In this document: positions 37,497 to 46,204 of the stretch, piece after piece
Layout: each line of letters opens with the position of its first letter
Numbering within the stretch: the first letter of the stretch is position 1
Assembly (NCBI RefSeq): GCF_008630535.1
Contig: NZ_VWPH01000018.1
Span: forward strand, 90,556-154,555
Source of the DNA: Saccharopolyspora hirsuta
Lineage (GTDB): Bacteria; Actinomycetota; Actinomycetes; Mycobacteriales; Pseudonocardiaceae
Length of the DNA: 64,000 bases
Direction of reading: 5' to 3'
The notes under the pieces: model-generated
The model's input: only the letters and a program-made list of their open reading frames with translations
Told to the model about the DNA's origin: nothing
The model's database searches: none
Translations under genes and position numbers: made by a program

Positions 37497-38008
37497 CCTG
37501 ACTTCCCCCGTCCTGTAGTCAGTCCCCTCGGACCACTGCTAGAGAGACGAAGCACAACGGCAATCCGTTGCGCGAAACGCATCACGAGTTCGTTTCGGTC
37601 AGCAATCGGGCGGATCAACCAGCGTGGTCGGTCGTCGGTCCGCGGGTCACGCGGCTCGCACAAATCATCTGCGCCGACGCCGTTGACCGCGAGTCGAGCA
37701 AGGACGTGATCGCGCACTGATCCGGGATTGTTATCCATCCCGACCCCGAGTCGCCCGGACAGGTGAACCACTGTCGCCGCGACCACGACGTCGCGGCAGT
37801 CCCGTCCGGATGTTGCAACTGCGAAAACCGCTTCAGCGCACCGCTTCCCGCGTCCGCGTTCGCTGCCGATCACCCCGATTGCGGTACCGAAGTACCCACC
37901 ACCGATCTTAGCGAACGCCAGCGCGGCACCCGCGACGCGGCACGTGTTATCGCGATCACCCGGCGACGTCCGCTTCGGACACCCGGCGTCCACTGTGCGG
38001 AGAGGACG
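37497..38008. other. Intergenic region without a supported gene
   Basis: 512 bases. Open frames exist on the minus strand but have no recognisable motif, no ribosome site and frame-like GC bias is weak. The promoter of the small membrane gene at 37496 must lie at its left side. Confidence 0.45.
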
Positions 38009-38614
38009 TCAGCTCCCGGCGCTCGGCGAGGCCAGCTCGGCCAGGTGGTCGCGCAAGATCTGCTTGAGCTTCTTGGGCTGGTGCTTGTCCGGCCAGAGAG
38101 CGCCCTGGAACGCGAGCCCGTCCAGCAGCGCGTACGTGCTGCGGGCCGCGCTGTCGATCGAGCGCCCTTCGCCGAGGCCGCCCGTGGCGTGCAGGACCTC
38201 CACCGCGTGGCGGACCAGGTCGGCGAGCTGCGACTCCACCTTCTCCCCCACCGCGCGCAATCCCGGGTGCGTCTGCGCGCGCACCAGGAAGGCCAGGTAG
38301 ACGCCCTGCTCCAGGCGCCGGTCGGCGTCGAGCGGGATGAGCTCCTCCAGGAGGCGGCGAACGCCCTCGGGGGTTCCGGCGTCCTCGAGGCGCGCCCGGG
38401 CGCGGACCGCCACGCGGTCGGCCACCGCGTGCATGGCGAACTCCAGCAGCTCGTCCTGCGTGGTGAAGAAGTAGCGCAGCGAGGTCGGCGACATCTGCGC
38501 CTGCGCCGCCACCGTCCGCACCGACACCGCGTGGATCCCGTCGCGCCGGGCCACCTGCCACAACGCCTCGGCGATGCGCAGTCGGCGCTCTTCGTGGTCC
38601 ACGATCTTCGGCAT
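38009..38614 (-). CDS. TetR family transcriptional regulator
   Basis: 201 residues: HEERRLRIAEALWQVARRDG, SVRTVAAQAQMSPTSLRYFF form the HTH; the C-terminal part (GVRRLLEELIPLDADRRLEQ) matches the TetR_C/BetI-like ligand domain. Divergent from the small membrane protein/CPBP protease operon, which it likely represses through the repeats at 38626-38664. Confidence 0.88.
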   Translation of the reverse strand: MPKIVDHEERRLRIAEALWQVARRDGIHAVSVRTVAAQAQMSPTSLRYFFTTQDELLEFAMHAVADRVAVRARARLEDAGTPEGVRRLLEELIPLDADRRLEQGVYLAFLVRAQTHPGLRAVGEKVESQLADLVRHAVEVLHATGGLGEGRSIDSAARSTYALLDGLAFQGALWPDKHQPKKLKQILRDHLAELASPSAGS

Positions 38615-38625
38615 GCGGCTTTTAT

Positions 38626-38664
38626 AGCACAGCTGTACCGGATACTATTCAGCACACCTGTACC
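38626..38664. promoter_or_regulatory. Direct-repeat operator between TetR gene and CPBP operon
   Basis: AGCACAGCTGTACC (38626-38639) and AGCACACCTGTACC (38651-38664) differ in one base and are 25 bases apart. The surrounding TATAGC and TACTAT are AT-rich for this genome, like promoter elements. A likely TetR operator for both directions. Confidence 0.6.
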
Positions 38665-38682
38665 AAATCAGAGGAGCCGCTG

Positions 38683-38892
38683 ATGCGAACGCTGCTGTGG
38701 ATCGTCGGTGTCGTGCTGCTGCTGCAAGGCCTCGCACCGCTGGCGCAGAGCGCCTTCGGCAACGACCCGACCGAGAGCTTCTTCCTGGTCAACCTCGTGC
38801 CCGCGGCCCAGCCCTGGGTGAACCTGGCACTGGCCGCGCTGGGCGCCGGAGCGCTGCTCCTCGCCGAGCGGAACCACGCGCGCGCCCGGTGA
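38683..38892 (+). CDS. Small two-helix membrane protein
   Basis: 69 residues: LLWIVGVVLLLQGLAPLAQ and LVPAAQPWVNLALAALGAGA are helices with a short charged tail. GAGGAG precedes the ATG. GTGA overlap couples it to the CPBP protease. Confidence 0.75.
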   Translation: MRTLLWIVGVVLLLQGLAPLAQSAFGNDPTESFFLVNLVPAAQPWVNLALAALGAGALLLAERNHARAR

Positions 38893-39725
38893 CCCGAGCG
38901 CAAACGGCCGTCCTGTGGGTCGCCGTGGTCGGCCTCGCCCCCGGACTGCCCGCGTCGCTGGCCGTCGCGGCGGGCTGGGCCGCCGGACGCCTGGTGCTCC
39001 CGCCGATCGTGCTCGCGGTGCTGCTGGTCCTCGCGTTCAGCGGGCGGAAGCTCCGCCCCGTGCTGCTCGTGCTGGCCGCGACGGTGGCCGGGTTGTACGC
39101 GATCACCGTCGTCGCGGAGCGGCTCGGGCCGTGGCTGAGCTCGCAGCCGATCGCCGTCGGCATCCTCGTGGTCAACGGCGCGAAGCTGGTTCCGGTGGCC
39201 CTGGTCGCGCTCGTGCTGGTCGTCCACCGCCCGCGCGTCGAGGACTCCGCGCTGCGGTTCGGCGACCCGCGGGCGGCGACCGGGCTCCGCGTGGCCGGGC
39301 GGGCGCTGGACTGGCGGTGGACCGGTACCGCCGTCGCCGTCCTGCTGGTCGGCGGTCCGGTCCTCGCCAGTGCCGAGCTGCTCGACGCCGACGGGCTGCG
39401 CGCCGCCGCCCGGTGGCTGCCGGTGTGCGCGCTGGCGGCGCTGATCAACTCCGCGGCCGAGGAGCTCCTGTTCCGCCACGGCGTCAACGCCGTCGCAGCC
39501 CCGCTCCTCGGCCGCACCGCGCTGATCGCGCTGACCACGGCGTACTTCGGGATCACGCACCTCAACGGCACGCCGGGCGGCCTGGCCGGGGTCCTGCTCG
39601 GCGGCGGCTTCGGCCTGGTCCTGGCGATCGCCGTCGCGCAGACGCGCGGCTTCTGCTGGAACTGGCCGCTGCACTTCGTCGCCGACCTGGTGATCTTCTC
39701 CCTCGGCGTCGCCCTCGGCGGCTAG
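38889..39725 (+). CDS. CPBP-family intramembrane metalloprotease
   Basis: 278 residues, about eight helices. INSAAEELLFRHGV contains the EE motif, and TAYFGITHLNGTPGG the second metal-binding His; WPLHFVADLV the third motif. Eukaryotic relatives process CAAX proteins; bacterial ones act in bacteriocin immunity or membrane regulation. Its stop overlaps the convergent hydrolase stop (CTAG). Confidence 0.85.
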   Translation: MTRAQTAVLWVAVVGLAPGLPASLAVAAGWAAGRLVLPPIVLAVLLVLAFSGRKLRPVLLVLAATVAGLYAITVVAERLGPWLSSQPIAVGILVVNGAKLVPVALVALVLVVHRPRVEDSALRFGDPRAATGLRVAGRALDWRWTGTAVAVLLVGGPVLASAELLDADGLRAAARWLPVCALAALINSAAEELLFRHGVNAVAAPLLGRTALIALTTAYFGITHLNGTPGGLAGVLLGGGFGLVLAIAVAQTRGFCWNWPLHFVADLVIFSLGVALGG

Positions 39726-40540
39726 TTCGGCAGGACCTCGCGGAGCCGGGGCTCGAAGGCCGCCGGGTCGTGGGCGAAGCCGATGTGATCTCCGGGGAAC
39801 AGCACCGGGTCCACGCCCAGCTCCGCGGCCAGCGCCTTCGAGGCGCGCTCGCACAGCTGCCCGCCCGACTCCTCGCCGATGCCGACCACGATGCGGGTCG
39901 GCGCCGCGCGCAGCGCCTTGAGGTCGGGCACCCAGTGCCCGGTGGCGCGGAGCATGTGCGCGTGCTGGTAGTGGTCGTCGGCGATCTGCTGCTCGTCGCG
40001 CTCGGCGCCGAAGATCTCCCCGACCACCTCCGGCGGCATGTCGATGTTGGCCATGGCCAGGAACTTCCGCCAGCCGCCCACGTGGTCGCCGGACAGGTGG
40101 GTGGCGATGACGTCCTCGGTGCTCGCGCGCAGCTGCTCGCGGTCCGGCAGCAGCTCGCACAGCGGCGGCTCGTGCGCCACCACCGTGCTGACCAGGTCGG
40201 GCCGCGCCTGCACCAGGGCCAGCGCGCTGACCGCTCCCCCGCTGGAACCGAACACCGCCGCCGGTCCCTCGCCGACGTGGGCGATGAGGCGGGCGAGGTC
40301 GTCGGCGCGCAGCTCGGGCGTCGAGTCCTGCTCCGGGTCGTCCAGCGGGCTGCGGTTGATGCCGCGCGGGTCGGTGGTGAGCACCGCGTGGTCGACGGCG
40401 AGCCGGTCGGCCAGCCCCTCGAACGACCTGGCGTCCATCGGTGCGCCGACCAGCACCACGAGCGGACCTCGCCCGCGCACCTCGTAGTGCAGTCGGCCGT
40501 CGGGCACCCGGAGCAGGCCGGTGGTGGGCACGTTGGTCAT
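39722..40540 (-). CDS. Alpha/beta hydrolase
   Basis: 272 residues. The nucleophile elbow is GSSGGAVSAL (Ser in G-S-S-G-G), an oxyanion region lies in LVGAPMDARSFEGLADRLA, and the acid/His pair near the end is PTRIVVGIGEES and GDHIGFAHDPAAF. The ATG at 40540 has AGGAGG seven bases upstream; the same frame stays open far upstream but only as a shadow. Divergent from a sigma factor, as seen for SigG-type genes in mycobacteria. Confidence 0.88.
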   Translation of the reverse strand: MTNVPTTGLLRVPDGRLHYEVRGRGPLVVLVGAPMDARSFEGLADRLAVDHAVLTTDPRGINRSPLDDPEQDSTPELRADDLARLIAHVGEGPAAVFGSSGGAVSALALVQARPDLVSTVVAHEPPLCELLPDREQLRASTEDVIATHLSGDHVGGWRKFLAMANIDMPPEVVGEIFGAERDEQQIADDHYQHAHMLRATGHWVPDLKALRAAPTRIVVGIGEESGGQLCERASKALAAELGVDPVLFPGDHIGFAHDPAAFEPRLREVLPN

Positions 40541-40603
40541 GACTTTCCTCCTCGCAAGCGGTTCACCGGTGGTGACCGCCGCAGCGGGGGCAGAATCATC
40601 GCT

Positions 40604-41635
40604 GTGAGCGAGATTTCTTCCAGCGCGGTGGACGACCGCGACCTCGCCCTGGCGCGCGAGGGCGACGACGCCGCGTTCAACCGGCTCGTCGCACCGCTGC
40701 GCCGGGAGCTGCACGCGCACTGCTACCGCATGCTCGGCTCCGTGCACGACGCCGACGACGCCCTGCAGGACGCCCTGGTGCGGGCGTGGCGCGGACTGGC
40801 GCGGTTCGAGGGCCGCAGCTCCGTCCGCACCTGGCTGCACACCATCGCCACCCGCACCTGCCTGGACACCATCGAGAGCCGCGGCAAGCGGGCCCTGCCC
40901 GTCGACCTCGGGCCGTCCAGCGAACGCGCGGTGATCGGCGACGCCCCGCTCACCGACGTCGCGTGGCTGGGCCCGTACCCGGACGCCGGGCTCAGCAGCG
41001 GTCGCGCTGCGCCGGAGGCGCGCTACGAGCAGCGCGAGGCCGTCGAGCTCGCCTTCGTCGCCGCGCTCCAGCACCTGCCCGGCAACCAGCGGGCGGCGCT
41101 GCTGATGTTCGAGGTGCTGGGCTTCTCCGCCGCCGAGATCGCCGAGGCGATGGGCACCTCGACCGCGTCGGTGAACAGCGCCCTGCAGCGCGCCCGCCGG
41201 ATCGTGACCGAGAAGGTCCCGGACCGCAGCCAGCAGCGGACGTTGCGGCAGCTCGCGCACGAGCGGGTGCGGGCGATCGTCGCGGACTTCTCCACCGCGC
41301 TGGAGCGGGGCGACGCCGATTCCCTGCTCGCGCTGCTCACCGAGGACGTCACCTGGTCGATGCCGCCGCTGCCGCACTGGTACCGCGGCGTCGAGGCGGT
41401 GATGGACTTCGCCGTCCGGGTCCCGCTGACCTCGTGCGGGTCCTGGCGGCACCTCCCGACCAGCGCCAACGGCCAGCCCGCGGTGGCCTGCTACCTCCGC
41501 CGCGACGGCGAGACCGCGCACCGGGCTTGGGCGATCAACGTGCTCACGCTGCACGACGGCCTGATCCGGGAGATCACGGCGTTCGTCGGCGCCGAGCACT
41601 TCACGGCCTTCGGGCTGCCGTCGGAGTTGCGGTAG
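40604..41635 (+). CDS. ECF sigma factor with SnoaL-like C-terminal domain
   Basis: 343 residues. Region 2: LHAHCYRMLGSVHDADDALQ then DALVRAWRGL; region 4: LPGNQRAALLMFEVLGFSAA and IAEAMGTSTASVNSALQRAR. The last ~130 residues (LERGDADSLLALLTEDVTWS, MPPLPHWYRGVEAV) are SnoaL-like, placing it in the SigG/TIGR02960 group, where the tail controls activity in place of an anti-sigma factor. Divergent hydrolase is the likely target. Confidence 0.9.
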   Translation: MSEISSSAVDDRDLALAREGDDAAFNRLVAPLRRELHAHCYRMLGSVHDADDALQDALVRAWRGLARFEGRSSVRTWLHTIATRTCLDTIESRGKRALPVDLGPSSERAVIGDAPLTDVAWLGPYPDAGLSSGRAAPEARYEQREAVELAFVAALQHLPGNQRAALLMFEVLGFSAAEIAEAMGTSTASVNSALQRARRIVTEKVPDRSQQRTLRQLAHERVRAIVADFSTALERGDADSLLALLTEDVTWSMPPLPHWYRGVEAVMDFAVRVPLTSCGSWRHLPTSANGQPAVACYLRRDGETAHRAWAINVLTLHDGLIREITAFVGAEHFTAFGLPSELR

Positions 41636-41640
41636 GGGTC

Positions 41641-41682
41641 CGTGCGCACTTTCTGGTGCCATAGCCCCAGAAAGTGCGCACG
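41641..41682. terminator. Perfect 16-bp inverted repeat after the sigma factor gene
   Basis: CGTGCGCACTTTCTGG and its complement with a 10-nt loop, 5 bases after the stop. One of the set of long gene-end hairpins. Confidence 0.65.
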
Positions 41683-41914
41683 AGCACGGCTGAACCGAAT
41701 TCGCCCGGCCAGCCCAGGACTGCCCCGGTCCGGCGACGGCCACGCCGCGCGTTCGGCGACGGTCCGCCACCGCGATGCCGCTGCCGCCCCCGTCCGGCGG
41801 CCGCCGCGACACGGGTGCCGCAGTCCTGCTCACCCGGCGCGATCCCCGGTTCGGGCGGGTGCTTCCGCGCGGACGGCACCATGGGGTGCGAGCCGGAAAC
41901 ACTGGGGAGCAGCC

Positions 41915-42970
41915 GTGACTGTGATCGCGTTCTCCGACGATGAGCACGAGCACGAGCTGGATGCGCGCCGACCGGACCTGGGGCATCCCGGGAAGTTCCA
42001 CCGCGAGCGCTTCCACCAGCGCCGAACGCCCGCCCACCGGCGCTTCGCGCGCTGCATCGAACGCCACCCCGTCTACCTGAAGCGCAATCCCGGAGCTGGC
42101 AACGACTTCCACTGGGCGCACCTGGCCGGGCGCACCTGCTCGCGCGGCATCCCGGCGGAGCCGTCGGAGCAGCAGGTGCGCAAGATGCTGCGCGCCCGGA
42201 CCGCGGTGGCCTTCGACCGGGCCGGGAACGCGCGCCGGGGCTCCGCCCTGCGGTTCGAGTGCCCGGACGGCACCCGCTTCGCCCTGCCCGTCCAGGTCCG
42301 CCGCGCCGGTGCCCGCCCGGCGCGCGACGTGCCCTGCGTGCGGCTGATCCGCCCGGCCCGGAACGAGCGCCGCGACATCGCCGACCTCAACGTCTTCGTC
42401 ACCGGCGTCGTGCACCCCAGCTGGGAGGACTGCGGGCGGGGCGGCCAGTGCTGGCGCCGGCGGCTGCGCGGTACCGACCGCTGCCCCGGCCACCTCCGGT
42501 GGCGGACCACGGTGCACGGCGAGGAGGTCGTCAACGCCACGACGTCCCGCTACGAGCGCGCGGCCGCGATGCTCGGCATCGACACCTTCGCCGCGCGCAT
42601 CACCTGCGGCGAGCTGGTGATCGTCGAGGTCGACCGGGACGACCGCCCGGACGCCTTCCCGGTGATCTCCACCCCCGAGGGCGCCGTGCAGGCCGCGCGG
42701 TACGGCGCGGAGCTCGCGGAGTGGCGGGCGCGCACCAACCTCGGCCGCATGGCGGGCCGGGCGCGGGAGATCGCCGCCCACCGCGGCGCGCTCGTCCGGT
42801 CCGTCCCGGAGGTGGAGCGGTTCCTCGACCAGCTGGCGTCGCCCGGCAGCACGGTGGTGACCGGCGAGATCCTCCTGGTGCCCACCGCATCCGACCGCGA
42901 CCGGATCAGCGCCGTCGACGCGGCCTGGCCGGGACGGCTCCTCGACGTGATCGCGATGCCGACCGGATAA
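41915..42970 (+). CDS. Hypothetical protein
   Basis: 351 residues, Arg-rich, no signal or membrane segment. A cysteine/tryptophan cluster, WEDCGRGGQCWRRRLRGTDR followed by CPGHLRW, could bind metal. The C-terminal half (NLGRMAGRAREIAAHRGALV, VERFLDQLASPGSTVVTGEI) is helical. GGGGAG precedes the GTG start. The frame is open 270 bases further upstream but that part covers a hairpin and looks non-coding. I do not recognise a family. Confidence 0.65.
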   Translation: MTVIAFSDDEHEHELDARRPDLGHPGKFHRERFHQRRTPAHRRFARCIERHPVYLKRNPGAGNDFHWAHLAGRTCSRGIPAEPSEQQVRKMLRARTAVAFDRAGNARRGSALRFECPDGTRFALPVQVRRAGARPARDVPCVRLIRPARNERRDIADLNVFVTGVVHPSWEDCGRGGQCWRRRLRGTDRCPGHLRWRTTVHGEEVVNATTSRYERAAAMLGIDTFAARITCGELVIVEVDRDDRPDAFPVISTPEGAVQAARYGAELAEWRARTNLGRMAGRAREIAAHRGALVRSVPEVERFLDQLASPGSTVVTGEILLVPTASDRDRISAVDAAWPGRLLDVIAMPTG

Positions 42971-43110
42971 CGGGAAAACCGGCAGACCCAATTCCGCTGG
43001 AATATTCCAGAGAAAGGCCTCTCCGGGAATCCGCGCCAATCGCGGACCGATGCCGATCAGGTGCTGTACCTTGGGGTCGATCTTGGCCCGCGCACGAGGG
43101 GACAGCCACG

Positions 43111-43962
43111 ATGACGGAAACCCCGGGACCGCTGGAACGGCTGGTCGCCTCCGAAGCCGGGGCGGACCACGTGCCCGCGGAGATCAACACCGAGAAGGTC
43201 TCGATCGCGCGCATCTACGACTTCGCGCTCGGCGGCAAGGACAACTTCGCGGTGGACCGGGCCGCGGCCGAGGCGATGACCGCGGTGGTCCCGGAGGCCA
43301 TGCTGCTGGCCAAGGCGAACCGGTACTTCCTGCGCCAGGCCGTGCGCTACCTGGTGGGCGAGGCCGGGATCCGGCAGATCGTCGACATCGGGTCCGGGCT
43401 GCCCACCGCGGGCAACGTGCACGAGATCGCGCAGGAGATCGCCCCCGAGACGCGCGTCGTCTACGTGGACAACGACCCGATCGTGCTCGCCCACGGCCGC
43501 GCCCTGCTGGCCGCCAACGACCGGACCGCCTTCCTCAACGCGGACCTGCGCGAACCCGAGGCGATCTTCGCGCACCCGGAGACCGGGCGGCTGATCGACC
43601 AGGCGGAACCGTTCGCCGTGCTGCTGGGCGGCGTCCTGATGCACCTGGAGGACGAGGAGGACCCCGAGGGCGTGGCGGCCGGGATCCGCGACCGGCTGCC
43701 CTCCGGCGGTTTCCTGATGGTGTCCAACACCTGCGACAACGGCGAGCCGCGCGCCCTGGAGCTGTCCCGGGTCTTCGCCGAGAGCGGCATGGGCACCCGC
43801 TGCTTCCGCACCTGGGACGAGCAGATCCGCTACTTCGACGGCCTGGAGCTGGTCGAGCCCGGCCTGGTCCCGCACAACCAGTGGCGCGCGGGCCCGGACA
43901 TGCCCGAGCCGACCAGCCCGGCCCACGCCATGCACATCGGCGGCATCGGCCGCAAGCCCTGA
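43111..43962 (+). CDS. DUF574-family SAM-dependent methyltransferase
   Basis: 283 residues. NTEKVSIARIYDFALGGKDN is the hallmark of the actinobacterial DUF574/Methyltransf_19 family, followed by VDIGSGLPTAGNVHEIAQEI (SAM motif I), VVYVDNDPIVLAHGRALLA and a PFAVLLGGVLMHLEDEEDPE segment. Members are abundant in Streptomyces and Pseudonocardiales; substrates are mostly unknown. Confidence 0.9.
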   Translation: MTETPGPLERLVASEAGADHVPAEINTEKVSIARIYDFALGGKDNFAVDRAAAEAMTAVVPEAMLLAKANRYFLRQAVRYLVGEAGIRQIVDIGSGLPTAGNVHEIAQEIAPETRVVYVDNDPIVLAHGRALLAANDRTAFLNADLREPEAIFAHPETGRLIDQAEPFAVLLGGVLMHLEDEEDPEGVAAGIRDRLPSGGFLMVSNTCDNGEPRALELSRVFAESGMGTRCFRTWDEQIRYFDGLELVEPGLVPHNQWRAGPDMPEPTSPAHAMHIGGIGRKP

Positions 43963-43963
43963 G

Positions 43964-44009
43964 GTCGTGAGTGCGAAGACCGGCTCCAGCCGGTTTTCGC
44001 ACTCACGAC
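43964..44009. terminator. 46-nt inverted repeat after the methyltransferase
   Basis: GTCGTGAGTGCGAA pairs perfectly with its complement at 43996-44009 around an inner ACCGG/CCGGT stem. It starts 1 base after the stop codon. Same length and outer motif style as 46157. Confidence 0.65.
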
Positions 44010-44150
44010 GCGGCGCGGCACAGGTGACGCGAGTGCGCAGCAGGTCTTGAGCACGGGCGCTCGCCCCCTTGGCACGGTGAACTGAATCACGTAGCCTCCT
44101 GTCACCCAAGAACGTGAAATTGGTTCGCATTCATCGAGGAGTGCAGGCCC

Positions 44151-46154
44151 ATGCCCGTTGCCAGGAGGCAGGTGCTGGCGGCTGCGGCGGCAGCACCGCT
44201 GGTCGCTTCGGCGCTCGGCGGCCCCGCCGCCGCAGCCGGAACCACCGCAGGAACCGGGGAATACCTGGTCGGTCGCGGCATCGCCGACGTCACCGGCCCG
44301 GCCGCCGAGAACGGCATGATGGGCTACTCGATGCCCCAGCAGCAGACCGCGGGCATCCACCTGCGCACCCTCGCGCGCGCGTTCGTCGTCGACGACGGCG
44401 AGCAGCGCGTCGTGTTCGTGACCGCCGAGCTCGGCGCGCTGTTCCAGTCGGTGCACCAAGGAGTTCTGCGCAAGCTCCGGGAAACCCACGGCGACCGCTA
44501 CACCGAGCAGAACGTCCTGCTCAACGCCACGCACACGCACGCCGCGTGCGGCGGCGACTCGCACTACGCCGCCTACGACCTGTCGATCCTCGGCTTCCAG
44601 GAGCAGACCTACAACGCCGTCGTCGACGGCATCACCGAGGCCATCTCCCGAGCGCACGCCGACCTCAAGCCCGGCACCCTGCACCTGGGCCGGGCGGTGC
44701 TGACCGACGCCAGCGCGAACCGGTCGCGCAGCGCGTTCGACCTCAACCCCCGGGCCGACAAGGACCACTTCCCGCTGGCCATCGACCCGGCGGTGACCGT
44801 GCTGCGGTTCGCGCAGGGCGACCGGGACGTCGGCGCGATCACCTGGTTCGCCACCCACGGCACCTCGATGACCAACACCAACCGGCTGATCAGCTCGGAC
44901 AACAAGGGCTACGCCGCGTTCGCCTGGGAGCAGCTGGACCCGGACTTCGTCGCCTGCTTCGCGCAGACCAACGCCGGTGACATGTCGCCGAACCTGAACC
45001 TGTCGCCCGGTTCCGGGCCGACCGAGGACGAGTTCGAGAACACCCGGATCATCGGCGACCGCCAGTTCCGCGCCGCCAAGCGCGCTTTCGACGCCGCGCG
45101 GGAGCAGATCACCGGCGCGGTGGACCACCGGATGTGCTTCGTCGACATGTCGAAGGTCACTGTGGACGGTCGGTTCACCCCGGACGGCCAGCAGCACGCC
45201 ACGTGCACCGCGGCGATCGGGGTGTCCATGCTGGCCGGGAGCCGCGAGGACGGACCCGGCCTGCCGATCCCGGAAGGCGTCCGCAACCCGTTCCTCGACT
45301 GGCTGGGCGGCGCGGACGTGCCGATCCCGGACTGGCTGGCCGACGCGCAGGCGCCGAAGCCGGTCGCGGTGCCGTTCGGCGCGATGCAGCCGTACCCGTG
45401 GTGCCCGGAAGTGCTGCCGCTGCAGCTGATCCGCATCGGCCAGCTGCACCTGGTGGCGGTGCCCGCCGAGTGCACCATCGTGGCCGGGCTGCGGATCCGC
45501 CGCTCGGTCGCCGAGGAGCTGGGCGTACCGCTGGAGAACGTGCTGCTGCAGGGCTACGCCAACGCCTACAGCCAGTACGTGACCACGCCGGAGGAGTACG
45601 ACGCGCAGCAGTACGAAGGTGCGTCAACGCTGTTCGGCCAGTACACGCTGCCCGCCTACCAGCAGGAGTTCGCCCGGCTGGCCGCGGCGATGCGCTCCGG
45701 GACCGAGGTGCCGCCGGGTCCGACACCGCGCGACCTGCGCGGCAAGCTGATCAACTTCCAGCCGGGCGTGGTCTTCGACGACAAGCCGCCGGGCCGCGAG
45801 TTCGGCGACGTGCTCACCGAACCGGCCAGCCGCTACCGCCGCGGCGAGCAGGCCAGCACGGCGTTCGTGACCGGCCACCCGAAGAACGACCTGCGGCGCG
45901 GCGGCACCTTCGCCGAGGTCCAGCGCCAGGTGAACGGCGAGTGGCGGCGGGTGGCCGACGACCGCCACTGGTCGACGAAGTACCGCTGGGCGCGCAGCGG
46001 CCCGGCGACCTCGACCGCGACCATCACCTGGGACATCCCGCCCAACACCCCGGCGGGCCGCTACCGCATCGTGCACCACGGCAACTGGAAGAACGGCTGG
46101 AACGGCGAGATCACGGCCTTCACCGGCACCACCCGGACGTTCGTCGTCACCTGA
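44151..46154 (+). CDS. Neutral/alkaline ceramidase
   Basis: 667 residues, secreted. The N-terminal leader (ARRQVLAAAAAAPLVASALG) resembles a Tat signal. Zinc region: NATHTHAACGG (His128/130) and WFATHGTSM (His236). The nucleophile is Ser279 in NAGDMSPNLN, the family motif. The final ~120 residues form the Ig-like C-terminal domain (WNGEITAFTGTTRTF). It hydrolyses ceramide to sphingosine and fatty acid in characterised bacteria; the host or environmental lipid target here is unknown. GAGGAG precedes the ATG. Flanked on both sides by 46-nt inverted repeats. Confidence 0.93.
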   Translation: MPVARRQVLAAAAAAPLVASALGGPAAAAGTTAGTGEYLVGRGIADVTGPAAENGMMGYSMPQQQTAGIHLRTLARAFVVDDGEQRVVFVTAELGALFQSVHQGVLRKLRETHGDRYTEQNVLLNATHTHAACGGDSHYAAYDLSILGFQEQTYNAVVDGITEAISRAHADLKPGTLHLGRAVLTDASANRSRSAFDLNPRADKDHFPLAIDPAVTVLRFAQGDRDVGAITWFATHGTSMTNTNRLISSDNKGYAAFAWEQLDPDFVACFAQTNAGDMSPNLNLSPGSGPTEDEFENTRIIGDRQFRAAKRAFDAAREQITGAVDHRMCFVDMSKVTVDGRFTPDGQQHATCTAAIGVSMLAGSREDGPGLPIPEGVRNPFLDWLGGADVPIPDWLADAQAPKPVAVPFGAMQPYPWCPEVLPLQLIRIGQLHLVAVPAECTIVAGLRIRRSVAEELGVPLENVLLQGYANAYSQYVTTPEEYDAQQYEGASTLFGQYTLPAYQQEFARLAAAMRSGTEVPPGPTPRDLRGKLINFQPGVVFDDKPPGREFGDVLTEPASRYRRGEQASTAFVTGHPKNDLRRGGTFAEVQRQVNGEWRRVADDRHWSTKYRWARSGPATSTATITWDIPPNTPAGRYRIVHHGNWKNGWNGEITAFTGTTRTFVVT

Positions 46155-46156
46155 CC

Positions 46157-46202
46157 CTCGTGGGTGCGCCACGGTGTTCGAACACCGTGGCGCACCCACG
46201 AG
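46157..46202. terminator. Perfect 46-nt palindrome between convergent genes
   Basis: Two 23-base arms without a loop (first arm begins CTCGTGGGTGCGCCACGGTG, second is its complement). It fills the entire 50-base gap between the ceramidase and spo0M stops and probably terminates both. Confidence 0.75.
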
Positions 46203-46204
46203 CT

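Noticed and set aside
39722..43039. A 1105-codon minus frame
   Set aside because: Only the last 272 codons (from ATG 40540 with AGGAGG) resemble a protein family; the upstream part is antisense to the sigma factor and hypothetical genes.
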